Shown here: in pieces, positions 1 to 12,904 of the stretch
How the letters are laid out: every line of letters starts with the position of its first letter
Numbering within the stretch: the stretch's first letter is position 1
From: Medicago truncatula
Taxonomy: Eukaryota; Streptophyta; Magnoliopsida; Fabales; Fabaceae
Length of the DNA stretch: 64,000 bases
NCBI RefSeq assembly: GCF_003473485.1
Contig: NC_053048.1
Coordinates: 41,908,755-41,972,754 of the forward strand
Direction of reading: 5' to 3'
Translations under genes and position numbers: made by a program
Notes under the pieces: model-generated
Seen by the model: only the letters and a program-made list of their open reading frames with translations
What the model was told of the DNA's origin: nothing
Database searches by the model: none

Positions 1-29
1 CACGGCTACTCATGAAGAAACTCGTATAC

Positions 30-447
30 CTGAAACTTCATGGCTTCTTGATTGATTACATTGTAAAGAAGATGTCTATAGGCCTTCGGTTTGTGAAGTA
101 TTATATCTATTACAATAATCTGCAAAAGGGAATAGGAAAATCGGAATTTCAAAACTAAATAAAAATAAATGAAAAAAAAATCAACTTTTAATTAAAGCAG
201 TGAGATGAAGAACAGCTAAGCACCATGATTTCACATTCTATGTATTCATCTGCCACAGCCTTGCAATTCTCCTACCATTACAAAAGGGTCTGAAAATCAA
301 TTCACTATGTAGAGAGAGATTCAAAACAATATGAAAAGAATGGTAATAGACAAGACTTACACATTTCATCAAGCGAATGTTACCCGGAGAATACTGAAAA
401 TAAAGTGTATTGATGGTAAAACCACACTGAATACATCTATAACCCAT
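30..447 (-). CDS. ARV1: ARV1 family protein, 5' part (cut by left edge)
   Basis: ARV1 is an ER membrane protein needed for sterol and sphingolipid homeostasis and GPI-anchor synthesis (family knowledge). Three exons read on the minus strand: 447-361 (29 aa, starts MGYRCIQCGF and ends NIRLMKC), 271-224 (16 aa, ENCKAVADEYIECEIM) and 119-30 (30 aa, contains LILHKPKAYRHLLYN-like sequence). All junctions are GT-AG and in phase 0. The two CxxC pairs (CIQC and CENC across the first intron) form the conserved N-terminal ARV1 homology zinc-binding motif. The transmembrane C-terminal half lies beyond the left edge. I chose the ATG at 447 because homologues begin MxxRC; an in-frame extension to about 486 or an upstream exon is possible. 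A candidate promoter and 5' exon lie at 3592-3795. Confidence 0.9.
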
Positions 448-1977
448 TGGTGATGATAAAATTACAATCCAGAAACCCAGCTTCAATCAAAATTGCAGTT
501 TCATAATTGTCAGCATTTCATGAATCTGAAGCAATGTTTGTTGGCAACTATAAACAAAGAAAAATGCACATCAATTGTTGATTCTGAATAAGAAATCCCA
601 ACAAGGAAATTGATATGCGAAGTAAGCTACGCTATTAGATTAGACATTTAACAACACAGTTATCATATCATATTGGAATTAAATCAATTTTTTTTCAACA
701 TATCAACAAAGTATGGATTAATTTGCAAATTATATTTGAACAGTGAACACTACCTACACTTCAATATGTCACTGAAAATATTGCCATTGTATGTATCCTC
801 TCCACAGGAAGAGCTGTCAATTTATGCAAACCCACAAAGCTTGACCCCAACCCATGTTTTAGGGGACAAAAAAACCCCAAAGCCAAGGAGCCCGCAATCA
901 TATAAGCAACACAATCTAAAATGCCCTGTGGGCTAAAGCTGGCCCACAGGCCCCAACATTTCCATTTTATTTGAAAAAAAATTAATTAATTATTTTTATT
1001 TTTGAAAAAATGAAGTTTTATGCATGTTTTTACCTGTGTTTCATCAGTTCTGGATTGATATCGCACAAATTGAAAAAACTAGGCCCTAGTCTCTAGATCT
1101 CAAACCATCATTAAAGAATAATATAAGCACCAATACTTTCAGTTAAATTAGATATATACATTAATACACACACACACACAAAATGGTTAGATGAAAGCCT
1201 TAAAATATTCTCCGAAAAAGAAACCAGTTTTGAGTCGAGCTTGAAAATCCAATGTTGCAGCAAAGACTTAAATTTGAACCCAAAAGGGGTATGATAGAAG
1301 AATTGTATTCAGCTCAAATTCGAATTTCTTATTCCCCTCATTGAAAGAACCAAATCCCACACACATTGACTCTATTTGAAAAACAGAATGTGTAAAAATT
1401 TCAAGTCATGCAATTTGTCAAACACAGAACAATTAGACATGGTACTATGTGCCTTAAATTAGGATTTGGTTGGGGAAGAGCTAACTGTAATCTAAACAAG
1501 CATTAAGTTGTTAGGTAAGGCACAGGTTTAGTTTTCATATCTCCAATATGCGCTTCATGTAAGATCCTTTTGTGCTCAATGTCAAAAACAAAAAAAAAAA
1601 TCCTTTTATGCTCAAAGCTTGGACAAATGCATAGGCCCACTATACCTTATGTTAATACTTGGTCATTGAGACAGTTGATATGTTCCAAGAACCAATTGTA
1701 AAACTATATGAAGGCACAAAATTGGTTTTTTATATCTCCGACACTTCTCCTAAAGAATATGACAAGAAAGATTTTCACACCGTTATTTCTTGCATTATGC
1801 TTATAACCAAATGCACCCAAAAACTCAAAATAGAGCACAACTAAACAACTCGTTGCACACGTTCCTACCCCTAAAACACTTTAAGTCAATTATTAATAAA
1901 GGGGAGTCAAATATCATGAGGTCCATCATGATGGGTCCTATGGGTAAAACAAATGTGCACAACCTCACCCCATGATC
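448..1977. other. AT-rich stretch, probably 5' intron of ARV1
   Basis: No coding exon is supported here. It contains a short CA run near 1164-1181 and a GC-rich hairpin at 925-950 with 9-bp arms (CCTGTGGGC and its complement) and an 8-nt loop. If the exon at 3592-3713 belongs to ARV1, this is intron. Confidence 0.4.
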
Positions 1978-2705
1978 TTTTTTTGAAACGGAAAATTTTA
2001 TTAAGAAAAGCTAGTAAAAGACATACTCAGCCTGCAAAGGGAACAATACAAATACAAATGACATAGCAGCACTCCCCTATAATTGCAATACAAGGCAATA
2101 CCCCTCTAACTGTCCTAGCAGCATGGCAGAAACACTGCTGCAGCCCGCCTAACTGACAAAACAGCCACTCAAAACCCAGCCTACTGCCCCAATACACAGC
2201 AGCGCAAATAACAGCAGAAGAAAAACAGGAACAAAAACACCTAACCGCAGCAGAGAACCAAAACAGCCAGTAGGCGAAAAAACCAGAAAAAAACCTGCAG
2301 AAAACACCAGGGACCAAACTGACCACCCCTCTCCAACATAATTAAAACCAGCAGGTTGCCTTAAACCAGTCGCAATAGAGATTCCTTTGGATTCCAACAT
2401 CATTCATAGTACAAACACGGCGACATAAGGATACGATCCAAAGACCAACGCCACGATAACACCTTTATCTCATCCACAATCTCGCCCACCTCCGTAATTT
2501 GATTATTAAATACTCGATTATTCCTAGCTTTCCATAACACCCAAATCGTAATATGCCAAATAAGCCTTAATTCGTTACGAGTTCTCTTATTCCTCTCCCC
2601 TCCGAACCAACACTCCCAAAGGATGAAGAAGTTAGGGGGAATTAACATCATCCTTCTATTATTTGAATTCGCGAACACCATTTCATAAAGCAACAACTTT
2701 GCCAT
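1978..2705 (-). mobile_element. 5'-truncated LINE (L1-type) 3' end
   Basis: Read on the minus strand, 2705-2400 encodes about 101 aa typical of the C-terminal tail after the reverse transcriptase of plant L1-like elements. It includes FILWECWFGGERNKRTRNE followed by a tryptophan-rich IWHITIWVLWKARNN stretch, as in zf-RVT-containing proteins. A GC-richer 3' UTR follows, then ATAAAATTTT, TTCCGTTTC and a short A-run (T-run at 1978-1984 on plus). The endonuclease and reverse transcriptase domains are absent, as expected of 5' truncation. I could not identify a target-site duplication, so the 5' limit is approximate. Confidence 0.75.
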
Positions 2706-3249
2706 TGCAATAAGGCTTGTCCTTGGAACTTCTAAAGCAGTTATTTATTCCTAAAACAAAAGATAGATTATTTAGCTTTTAGCTTAATGATTGGAATATA
2801 CTTCCCTCTTGCACAATAAAAGTTTATAGTTACATGTGATGAATAAACCAAGTGTTGTTCATTAACTAGTTACTCTTCAATCAAAATAGTCCCAAAGCCC
2901 ACTAAAAGATAATGCAACATAGGTGCAGCTTGTTATATATGTCACATAACAATTTCAAACCCTTGTATTTATGGTATACAAAGCCTTTTTTTTTTTTTTT
3001 TTACCAAAAAACAACCTTTATCCACTGTAAGGGAGAACGGACTTAACTAGTTCAAATTACTATATAGCTTTGCAGAGATAGAGATAGAGAAGAGAATTAT
3101 CTGTCATTCAACACACTACAGAGTGAATGAAATTATATAGGGGCTAAATATACTTTATGTTTCCTTAATTACATTACATGCCAAAGCATCAATGAAAAAT
3201 TATAATGAACTTCATCAAAAGAACCAAATGCCCGTCTAATTACCAATAA
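2706..3249. other. Non-coding AT-rich stretch
   Basis: No gene, RNA or bounded repeat recognised. A T-run lies near 2986-3001. Confidence 0.4.
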
Positions 3250-3400
3250 TGGATTGGTCCAAGTGGTTAGGGACTTGAGCCCCTTAAGCAAGTTGTTGAA
3301 TTTCTGACTCTTGTGTATGCAAAAATCCGGTTAAGGGGGAGAACCTTGTAACATGGTAACTTCTTACTCATAACATGGTAACCAAAAAAAAAAAAAAAAA
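3250..3400 (+). mobile_element. SINE-like element with poly(A) tail
   Basis: A pol III A-box match, TGGTCCAAGTGG, lies at 3255-3266. A weaker B-box-like GTTGAATTTC lies about 40 nt downstream, and a 17-nt A-run ends the element at 3384-3400. This layout fits a tRNA-derived plant SINE. Flanking direct repeats were not clear. Confidence 0.5.
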
Positions 3401-3591
3401 CCCAATTTAATTTAAAACTTCACATGACACTTTGAATCTCTTTGAATAACAGAATATGTAAAAAATAAAATAAAATAAAAAATAAAAAACTTAGTGATGC
3501 AATTTGTCAAACACTTGCAGTGCAACAACTAAACATGAATCAATATTAGTTGAAATTCGCATAGAGACAACAAGGAAAGTATAGAACTCAC

Positions 3592-3795
3592 AAAAGAAGA
3601 TGGTGGATGGCCGGAAAGTGACGGCGGAGCTGATCTACGACTTCGTGGCGATGCAAATTTTCCGGCGAAGAAGAGAAGAACGATGATGCATGTGCGAGTG
3701 CGTGAGAACTCATGGAAAACTCATGAACGATTGAGCCTTTGCTTAATGGGCTCTCAATTACTGAAAGTAGATTTCTTTTTACACCCTATATATTT
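3592..3795 (-). promoter_or_regulatory. Candidate promoter and first exon upstream of ARV1
   Basis: On the minus strand a TATA-like ATATATAGG lies at 3793-3785. About 70 nt downstream an ATG at 3713 opens a 40-codon frame (MSSHALAHASSFFSS...) that runs to a consensus donor, TTTT|GTGAGT, at 3592/3591. It could be the ARV1 first exon (as 5' leader or N-terminal extension) or the start of a different gene whose other exons I could not find. The peptide matches no family I recognise. Confidence 0.4.
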
Positions 3796-4399
3796 TCTTA
3801 TACATTCCCTCTGCCAAAAACTATTATTTTATACTCACTTTTAAAATAAAATGATTTAAACTCAGATAAAAGTGATTTTTAAATAACAAAATTTACTATT
3901 TTTTTATTTTGCCTACTAGAACTTAATTTCCTCAAAAAAAGAACACATGGCATGTACTCAATAAATTTGATTTCGAGGATTTAAAATTCACTCTCAAGAA
4001 AATTGTACATGTTTGCGTCAAAAAAAAAAATTGTGCATGTAGTATTTTTTTTTTCTTTTTGAAGTTTCGCCTTATTTTAATTTCCCTTTTATCTTTTCAG
4101 TCGGTTGTAACATTTTGGGATGTGTTTGATTTGATAAATGGTATATATTGTACAAACAACATAAGACATGCTATTGAATAAATTTTGTTGTACAGAAAGC
4201 TATTTTTGTATTTCAAGATAATTTTTTTTTTTTTTTATCAAATGTATCTTAGATAAACTTATAAGTGAAACAAAAAGTTACATATTCGTGTTGCGTTTAA
4301 GTAAGGGATAATTTTTTTTGTTTTTGTCATGTCATTTGTCTCTAGTTTGTCATGTCCCATAAACAGTTTTATAAATCAAACAGTGTACAATTTTCTTGT
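3796..4399. other. Intergenic AT-rich stretch
   Basis: Nothing coding is seen. Several A/T homopolymers are present. The last 9 bases (4391-4399, TTTTCTTGT) are the left target-site duplication of the next element. Confidence 0.5.
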
Positions 4400-4785
4400 G
4401 GCTTAAATATGGAAATGGTCCCTGCAAACATCTGACGTTTTGGTTTTAGTCCCTGTAAAAATTTTTTTTTGTTTTAGTCCATGCAAATATAGAATATTTG
4501 GTTTTGATCATTGGTATTTTGTTTTAATCCTTGTAAAATCATTTCATATTAAAATTGGTCCCTATAATATTCATTTTAGTCCTCGTTTTGAAGGACTAAA
4601 ATCAAATATTTTACATATTACAAGGACCAAATCCAATATGAATCAATTTTACAAGGACTAAAACAAAATATCAAGGACCAAAACCAATTTTTTTATATTT
4701 ACAGAGACTAAAACCAAAAAAATATTTTTACATGAACTAAAACCAAAATGTCAATATTTACAGGGACTATTTTCATATTTAAGCC
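4400..4785. mobile_element. Mutator-like MITE with long terminal inverted repeats
   Basis: The element begins GGCTTAAATATGGAAATGGTCC and ends with the matching complement (ACTATTTTCATATTTAAGCC). The two halves form a near-complete foldback in which GGTCCCTGTAAAA-type motifs repeat. It is flanked by TTTTCTTGT (4391-4399) and TTTTGTTGT (4786-4794), a 9-bp duplication with one mismatch, which is typical of Mutator. There is no coding capacity. Confidence 0.8.
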
Positions 4786-4794
4786 TTTTGTTGT

Positions 4795-6053
4795 CGGGTG
4801 ACATGGTATGTTTTTCAAATAGCGGTAGATCAGTGTGATTTTGAAGAGGCACAGTTGAGATATCAAACGTGCAACATTCATATCCGTCCTTGCAGTTTTC
4901 TTGTGCCAACTCTTTTTTCACACATTTTCTTTCAAAAAAAGATAAAACTCTTTTTTCAAACATTTGTAATCAAATTTTGGACTTACTATCACTTTCTTTT
5001 TCTAAGGAGTCTTACTATCAATTTTCTTGATTTTATTTTTCACACAAAAGTATGCACTGTGGTGATTTTCTTAGTCAGCAACAGCTAAGTTTTAACCATT
5101 ACTTTGTCTGATCTGTTTTGTTTTTTCAATAGTTGAACCACTCTTTTTGTATACAAACAAAAGTATAACGTAAATTTAAGCAAAGCTAAGAATCGTATAT
5201 GAGCCTAATTGTTAGTTTTAGGTTGGGTCATCCTATTCGGTTCCCGGGTCCATTTTTTTACTCATTTGGTCCACATTATTAATATTAAGTAGTCCTAGCA
5301 ATTTATGTAGAACAAGACAAGTAAAGAAAATCGAATAAACATAAAATTATAAAATAAAATAAACAAAAGAGAACATCAAAGTTACACTTTGGGAAGGGAA
5401 TAATTTCACAGATTATCTAATCCCTTACAAAGTTCTGCAAACTGCAAAGCATGATCTTTTGCACAAGAAATTGTCAGAGATTCCATCCATTGATTTTTTT
5501 ACGTGTATTTTCTGATGATTACGATGTAACACTATATACTACATAAAAAATAAATATTGAACAATTTAACACTCTATAATAGATCGCATATGCAATGTCA
5601 ATGCCAATGCTTTCGTCTATATTAATAATCTAAAACTTTTAAATGGAGTTTACAAATTTTAACTTGACCGATAAAAATGTCAAAATTGTTAGATCGAACG
5701 TGGTAATCAGGGTTCAAACTTTGTCTCATCCACTTATGTGTGCGAGTTTCCAATAATTATTGTTTGCCTATCCACAAGAAGAATAAAAAACTCTAATGGA
5801 CGTCACTTTCTTCTTTTTTCCTCTGTTTTTTGGATCTGACTCTCTTGTAGTCTAGGAATCCATGTCTATATAGTCGAATATTAGTGAAAGTTTGATCAAG
5901 ACCAGACAATTCATGTTCAACTGTGATATTTTGATTGATAACATGAAAATAAAAGTTTACACTTTTATGAACTATCACAGACCAAGATTGATGACCACCG
6001 ATGTTATGAACGTGTTAATATATGCGATCTACCGCATAATTTATTTTCTTATC
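4795..6053. other. Intergenic AT-rich stretch
   Basis: No supported gene. Short open frames here lack recognisable domains or splice context. Confidence 0.5.
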
Positions 6054-6056
6054 TTA

Positions 6057-7174
6057 GACCACTTACAATGGTTTGTTTAATGGCACATTCAACACCAATT
6101 TCCCCTCCAATGGTGTGTTGAAAGTCTGTTGAATGAGGGAAGAGAAGAGAGAGAAGGTGAACCAATTCAACACAATTGAACCCTGCCAGGCCGGACACGT
6201 GGCAGCGCGAAATTGGCTGAAAACTGGCGCGTGCAACACACGCGCCGACAGGGCGCGTGAGAGGTCAGACGGTCGGAGAGAGAAACACATTTTGGAAATA
6301 TAAGGACACGTGGCGCGTTTTAATTGGTTGTCCGGATTCTTATCATTTTCATAATTTAACCTCAATTATTTCGTTGTAAATTAATTTTTTAAAAAAAAAA
6401 TTATACCAAAATTCATGATTTTTTTTTTCTCTATAAATAGAGACTTGGTTCATTTGATTTGGACACAGAAAAAAAAACCAAATTTTTCACTATCTTCTTC
6501 TTATTATTATCTTTCTATTAGCAAACTAAGTGAAGTTTTAATCTTATTTTTAGTGAAATGGATCCCAATAATAACCATTTCAACAACCAAAATTATTCTA
6601 ATACACAGCAACCATACTCGACCGAGGTGTTACCCACTTTTGCAAATCATGTGCGTGCTAGATCCGAGTTGCGTGATCCAAATGTTCATCACGAATTGCA
6701 AGCAGATCTAGTGAAGCACATATGGACAAAGTTTGGAATGTTTCATGATTGAAGATGATTTGTATCGTACTAAATAAATTACTTGTGTGTTGTGTGCTTG
6801 TTTGTTGTCTTGCATTTTAAGTTATTTGTGTGTTGCGTGCTTAGTTTGTTGTATTGCATTTTAAGTTAAGAAAATATAAATAAATTATTTAAATAAATTT
6901 TGTTTTTACAAACAAAAAAAAATTAAGTGTATCTTTATTTTAATTTAATTATAATCGATAATTTTAATTTTATGTAATTATAAAAACAAAAATATAAAAT
7001 TAAATAAAGAATAAGAAATAAAAGGTGGTGGGGTAGGGTGTTGAATGAAAAAACCATTGGAGAGGTAAAAATTGAATGAGTGTTGAATTAAGAGAGAGAA
7101 AATGATGTGGAATGTTGGGAATTGAAAAAGTAGGTGTTGAATGGTATTATTGTGTTGAACCATTGTACATGGTC
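6057..7174 (+). mobile_element. Non-autonomous PIF/Harbinger element (internal deletion derivative)
   Basis: Terminal repeats GACCACTTACAATGGTT and its partner (complement of GACCATGTACAATGGTT) are bounded by the 3-bp target duplication TTA at 6054-6056 and 7175-7177, diagnostic of PIF/Harbinger. Inside, 6558-6752 encodes 64 aa. The start, MDPNNNHFNNQN, looks like a transposase N-terminus. The end (DPNVHHELQADLVKHIW then TKFGMFHD) matches the extreme C-terminus of plant Harbinger-type DDE transposases. The whole catalytic domain is missing, so the element could move only with a transposase supplied in trans. Confidence 0.85.
6558..6752 (+). pseudogene. Harbinger transposase remnant (N-terminus fused to C-terminus)
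   Basis: A 64-codon frame with ATG at 6558 and TGA at 6750-6752. It keeps the Q/N-rich first residues and the last ~35 residues of a Harbinger transposase (LQADLVKHIW motif). The DDE core is deleted in frame. A catalytic function is excluded. Confidence 0.75.
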
Positions 7175-7177
7175 TTA

Positions 7178-8424
7178 TTGGTACACAACATGAGTACCTA
7201 TTTTTTCTTCATTAGAAAAAGTTTATATGAGTTAAGTCTTAGAGAATCATAAGATCGGACTTCAAAACTCTTAGATTGATAACAATGATACTCACAGTTT
7301 TGTCATTGAAAAACAGTCATATGGTGGGCTAACCATATCATGATGAAGATAAAGTGGGCCAAACCTACCAAAATCATTTGTCATTGAAAAACTCTTGATG
7401 GTATTTGAGTACTAAAAGCTAATAATCAAAGTAAGTTTGAAGCTTCGAGTTTCAACATCGAAATCAATATACTATGTACAATGATGAACAACACACTCCG
7501 TAAAGTAAGTTGCCCAATTACCATTATAATATACTCCACTTAAGTAACACTCCAACTCTTCAAGGCATTCCATACCCACGGCCATAAGAAAACAACCAAA
7601 AAATATTTGTCTTCAAAATGAATGGTATGAAAAGTATACAACTTTTCACAACCCAAATTTAAAAGTTTGCTAGCCAGCTAGCTTAGATTTTTGAATAGGA
7701 CAAAGTTTATGTTAATTAATTAATTAATTTACTAGTTTATTAGTTAATAATTAAACATGATATGCACCCTAATTAATAACATCCCCCGAGGCATTCTCAG
7801 CACCCACCACCACCAACAACTTCAAATGGAAAAGTTTGACATACTCCTACTGTACACCTTTTTGCTTGCCAACTTAGATAGATAGTGACCATCATATCAC
7901 AAGTAGCTAAACATATGTCGTGATTAGCGTCAAATGTCATTGGATTCTTAATTTTGTTTTGTTTTGTTTTGTAATGATCTAATTCATTAACATTATCTTC
8001 ATCCTGATTTTCATTCTCAAACAAGTAGGCATGTCATGTTATTTCATGTCACTATGTCAATTGTTTCACCATTTAGAGCATCTTCAATTGAAAGTCCTTA
8101 ATGTTATAAAATGAACAATCGATAAAATGGTTTATTATTTAATGGTTGATTACTTTTTTTTTTTACTTAATTGCTCCACTATAAGAAAATAAGAGCATAT
8201 ACCCTAAAAAACTCTTTAGATCGATGTACGATTTTATTTTAGTGAGATATCATGTATGCAACTCATTTAAAGTTGGTGCACAAAAAACTCGTAAAAGTAA
8301 TGCAACACAACACGATTTGTCAAAAATAAGTTAATGAACATCTCCTAATTGGTTCGTTATTAGAGATGCACTTATAGTAATTCTTTTTCCTTTTTGACAA
8401 AAAGAGAAGATAAACAACGAAGTT
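7178..8424. other. Intergenic AT-rich stretch
   Basis: No gene supported. A TTAA-rich run lies at 7714-7734 and a TTTTG repeat near 7954-7971. Confidence 0.5.
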
Positions 8425-8595
8425 TTTTTTTTTTTATCAAAACAAAGTTAACTATTATCATTAATCAACCAATGTTCAATACTAGAAAGATATATAAAAA
8501 TCCAGTGACTAACCAAGAACAGGTTGCTCTAGCTAAAGTATGAGCAATTATGTTCGCTTGTCTCTTCGCAAACTTCACCTCAAAGTTGGAATGTA
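8425..8595 (-). mobile_element. LINE 3' fragment with RNase H C-terminus
   Basis: The minus strand reads NFEVKFAKRQANIIAHTLAR, the conserved C-terminal helix of the RNase H domain found at the end of plant LINE ORF2. It is followed by a short UTR and an A-tail (T-run at 8426-8435). Imperfect direct repeats flank it: 8407-8424 (AAGATAAACAACGAAGTT) and 8596-8613 (AAGAAAAACAATAAAGTT), 15 of 18 identical, consistent with a LINE target-site duplication. It is a dead 5'-truncated copy. Confidence 0.75.
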
Positions 8596-8613
8596 AAGAA
8601 AAACAATAAAGTT

Positions 8614-11600
8614 AAGTAACTAAACAAGAGAAAGAGATTTATTTAACAAATCATATGGTGATCATCACCAAACAACAAAAATAAAGAAGAGGATCAAACA
8701 TACTAAACTTTATTCTCGTGTTCGTCCAATTCTGCAAATCAGCTTTATTCTATTACCATGAAGGGAAAGAAGGGAAAAAAAAAATTAAAGAGGTGGATGT
8801 AGAACAAAGTAGAAGGTATCAAAGAATACGAATTTCTTTTATTCATGCTTGATTAAAAATATTCCACTAACATAAAGGGTCCTAATTGGAGTATTTCACC
8901 TTTCCCTAATGTTTTGAGCATATATACCATCTTTTATAATGGCCGGAAAAGAGTTTGCTAAAGGTAGGTAATATATATTCTCATACATGGTTCACAGAAT
9001 ATTTTGCTTTTAAATTCAGGTAAAGGCCTAAACACACAATAGAATTAATGAAGGCCACAATTTAATGTTTTGGATTAGGCTTGGTTAATTAATTGTCTAT
9101 TGAATATGACGTGGTGATGTGTCTTTTACCACTTTCACTAGCTTGTCCCCAAATTAAGAAAAGTAGTCAAACATGGATTAATTAATTGAGAAATATATAA
9201 AAAGAGAAACACAACAAAAAAAGCATTTTTTTTTCTTCCCATCGTCCTTTCCTTCACAAAGAACCAAGCAATGATGACTCCCTCAATCGGTCAATTATGC
9301 TATACAAGATTGTGATTCAAATGAGAATGAATGAATGATTGTGAGATTAACTTCACATATTTCATAAATTCTGCCAACAAAGTAATTCCATAAATTATAT
9401 ATTTTTTTAACACCTGCATATTACAACCAAAAAAATGGTTAATAACTTATTATTAAACATTCCCTTTTATATTATCAAAAAACATTTTAATATTTATTTC
9501 AAAACTAAGTATATTAAAAATGTGGGAAGTGCCCTTGATCATGTTAGTTTGAATTGTAGGTATGTGATATGTTGGTAGATCCTGTAATTCTGCAGCTTAT
9601 TAGTAGTAAATATAGAACTTTCGATATATACCTAAAAAATCTTAAACAAATTATAATATGAGTGTGAAAAAATTTTCCTTTTTGAGAAAAGAACGTGGTC
9701 AAGCTGACTATATTGAAATTGGAGCAACCTAAATTATTAAATTTGGGTTATACATTCTGTCGGGTTTTGAAGGTTTAGATATATATACTACTTGTAAAAC
9801 ACCTTGATTGCCTCATCAAAAACATCCATACTTTATGCATCGAATAAAATTTAATAAGTGATCAGGCATTTATCTGACAATGGTATATAGCATTCTTTTT
9901 TACTTTATTTTATACAGAGATGGGCTAGCTATCAATGAATTGGTTATTATTTGGAGAAAAACAACTTTACTATTTTATGCAGTATACAGCACCATTATAA
10001 CAAAATAATATAAAATGTTTTTTTAATCAGAGCCATTAAAATTTTGTAATCAAGTTTATTAATTAGAGCCAAATTGAATTCTTGTATTAGAGATACTCTA
10101 AACGTGTGTTTAGAGACTAAATTTTTACATGATTTTTCACATGTATTAATTGATGCTCTTATGAATTTTGAAATGGAGCTAGTTTACCTTTATAAAAAAA
10201 ATGATTAAAAGATTTGTTATTTTAAAATGGACAAAAAAGAAAAGATATGAGTGAAAGCTTTGTGCTCATGGAATATATACTATTCCCCTGATCTACTTTA
10301 GGAAGATGTTGATAATTTTGTGTTTGCTGTAGCAAGAAATGGCGAACATAGAATTTAAATGTCATTGAAGCTTTGGGTTTGGGGTCATTGACAACTAAAA
10401 AATAAAGTGCACTTTTTTTCTTCATAAAATATAAAATAAAACAAAGTACATTTGATGCTTGATTTTTTTAGTTTTGTTTCAATCATTAACCATAATTTGG
10501 ACTTTTATGATTCTATCACGAGATAGATGAAATCGATCTAATAATATGCTTCTCTCAAATATTGGTTTGCTTGCGGCTCAGTTTGTTGGAGTCCATCTCT
10601 TTAGGATGAATATTCTTTCTCGTTTTCAAATAATTTGGATAGCTTGTATCTGAATTATTTGAAAAGAGCATTATCTAAGGATTTTTCAAAATAAAGAATT
10701 GTGTTTTGCTTAGATTTTCGTCAGGATGAAACTTATTCTTCATGGTGGTTTAAAATGTACGTGGTTTAGATTTCTTAATTAAAACTAATTTGTCGGTAAA
10801 TTATCAATGCACAATGTGACATTAATTTAGGATCAACATGCATGCAATGTGACATATTCACTTAAAGTGACATGATTCAATGGATGAATAATTTAAAGTG
10901 ATATTTTACAATTTCATAATAGAAGCATTTTTCGATTCGTAAAAATGAATAACTATTTTCACTAGTGTATTCTTAAGATATTGAGAGGGTCGGGGTCTAT
11001 TCACTGCAATCAATTAGTGCACAATAAAATATTAACCAATAATAGTATAAAAGTACATTAAGGTAAATAGACAACTACTATATACAATAATAGTAGGAAA
11101 TAAATGTTCATCAATGAGAAAAAAAGTAGGAAAGTAATAAAACATATTAAGACAGCGATGCTTGACAAAGACAGTGTGAATCTTTGAAGTTTCTAAGATT
11201 GCATTCTTTTCTTCTTTCACTAGCTTGTTGTCACCTGATTCTTCTATAGTCTCTACTTGGAAACTTAGAACTTACAAAGTAGTTGCACTAACTTTATGTT
11301 ATAGTAACATCTATTTCAAATCAAATTGCATTTTGAGATCATACAATATGGGGGTCTCTTTTGGTTGATTTTTCTTCTTCTTCTTTTTTTTTCATGATTG
11401 ATGCATAGTCCAATACATGTTATAAAATACTTAATGAAAATATAAATCATGATGTCAACTAAAAAGGTTAATTTGGTTAGCTTAATTTTGATAGGGCAAC
11501 ATACAATATGTAATTTAATTATTGTAATAACTATATGTACTGTACATTGCATGCAGGTAGTTGTAGACTGCTTATAATATGTCCCTTAATTATCATCATT

Positions 11601-12700
11601 AATTAACGTAGATGAATTAAACATAAAAGAATTTCAATTATGGCTGAATCATTGAGGGAAGTCAATGCTACGCATAAGTATGGACTATGAACATATGGTA
11701 GCAATACTTAATTTTAAACGCATTATGATTAATCTTTTTAATGACAAAAATATACTTATTCTTTACAAGTACTACTAATTTATGAAACAAATATGTTGAC
11801 TTTTTCAAAAAGACCAATCAGAGGAATATAGGAGTATTTTTTTAAAAACGACAGATATTAGTATTATTAAATGATGTATATTTTAATGAGTGCGTCTAAA
11901 TAATTTTAATTTGGTGTTGTGTCTGTACAAGTATTTCTGGTCTTTCTTAATCAAAATCTCTCGAAGAACACTTTTTACTTTTTAACGAATTGTCACTACT
12001 ATTACGATTTTAATGTTTGCTTTGCACACTCATATGAAATTGGTCAATGGTTCAATTCTCACATATATTTTTTTTACAACATATTTATATTTATGTTTGT
12101 GATCATTCAGGTGTATCTATCTCAAAATAGACATGGTACTTAAATGTGTTAATTCATACTCCTCTCTCTTCTAAGAACTCACATGTAAAAGCACACATTA
12201 AAATCTTAATAAAGTAGACATGGTACTTGTCTCTCTATTAGCATCCATATTCATGTCACTTATATGAATGGTATAAACAAATCTCAATCAATACATTATA
12301 TTACTTCATGTTTTTAATTATTTAAATCACCCAACCATATTTCCTAAATATTCATACAATTCTTCCAAAACTTTAAATTAAGTCACTAATCTCACAATAG
12401 TACTCTGTTACAATAATAAAAGCGCACACTATTAATTAAAAAATAACAAAGTTAGCAAAAACAAGCAATGATAGTGAAAAGCATCGTTGCCTTGCAGAGA
12501 TACCATGGTGAATAAAGACACTCTCATACGATATCAATTATCCAAGCCACACATACAAAAATTATTGAAATTTGTGAAACCATCCTCATGTATCAGTCGA
12601 TAATTATGCTCTAAGGTGTGTGTAAAACAAGCATTAAAATCTTATTAAATTAGTGATTATTCTAAAAAAATAAAATGAAAGTGTTGTTTTATAGAGAAAT
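8614..12700. other. Long intergenic region without recognised genes
   Basis: I found no exon chain, domain or RNA gene on either strand. The sequence is AT-rich with scattered short open frames that look random. Confidence 0.5.
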
Positions 12701-12708
12701 ATTTGGTT

Positions 12709-12885
12709 GGACACAACACCAAATATTACATGTTAGGCACACATACATAAAATTTAAAAAATTAAAAAGAAAAGAATTGATGTGATACTAATTGATATGA
12801 CTATTTTATTTATCTTTAAAATTTATTGATTTATGTATGTGCGCCTAAATTTTGCGTCTAATTGCTTGTGTCTATATGCAAGACT
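12709..12885. repeat. Inverted-repeat element (MITE candidate)
   Basis: Inverted arms TTAGGCACACATACATAAA (12732-12750) and TTTATGTATGTGCGCCTAA (12830-12848) pair with one mismatch. They sit inside weaker outer similarity (ACACAACACC against GTGTCTAT). The total size fits a small MITE. No clear target duplication was seen. Confidence 0.45.
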
Positions 12886-12904
12886 ATCTCTGTTTTATAA
12901 ATGT

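Noticed and set aside
7797..8024. 75-codon minus-strand frame
   Set aside because: No domain, no splice context, and it crosses simple TTTTG repeats.
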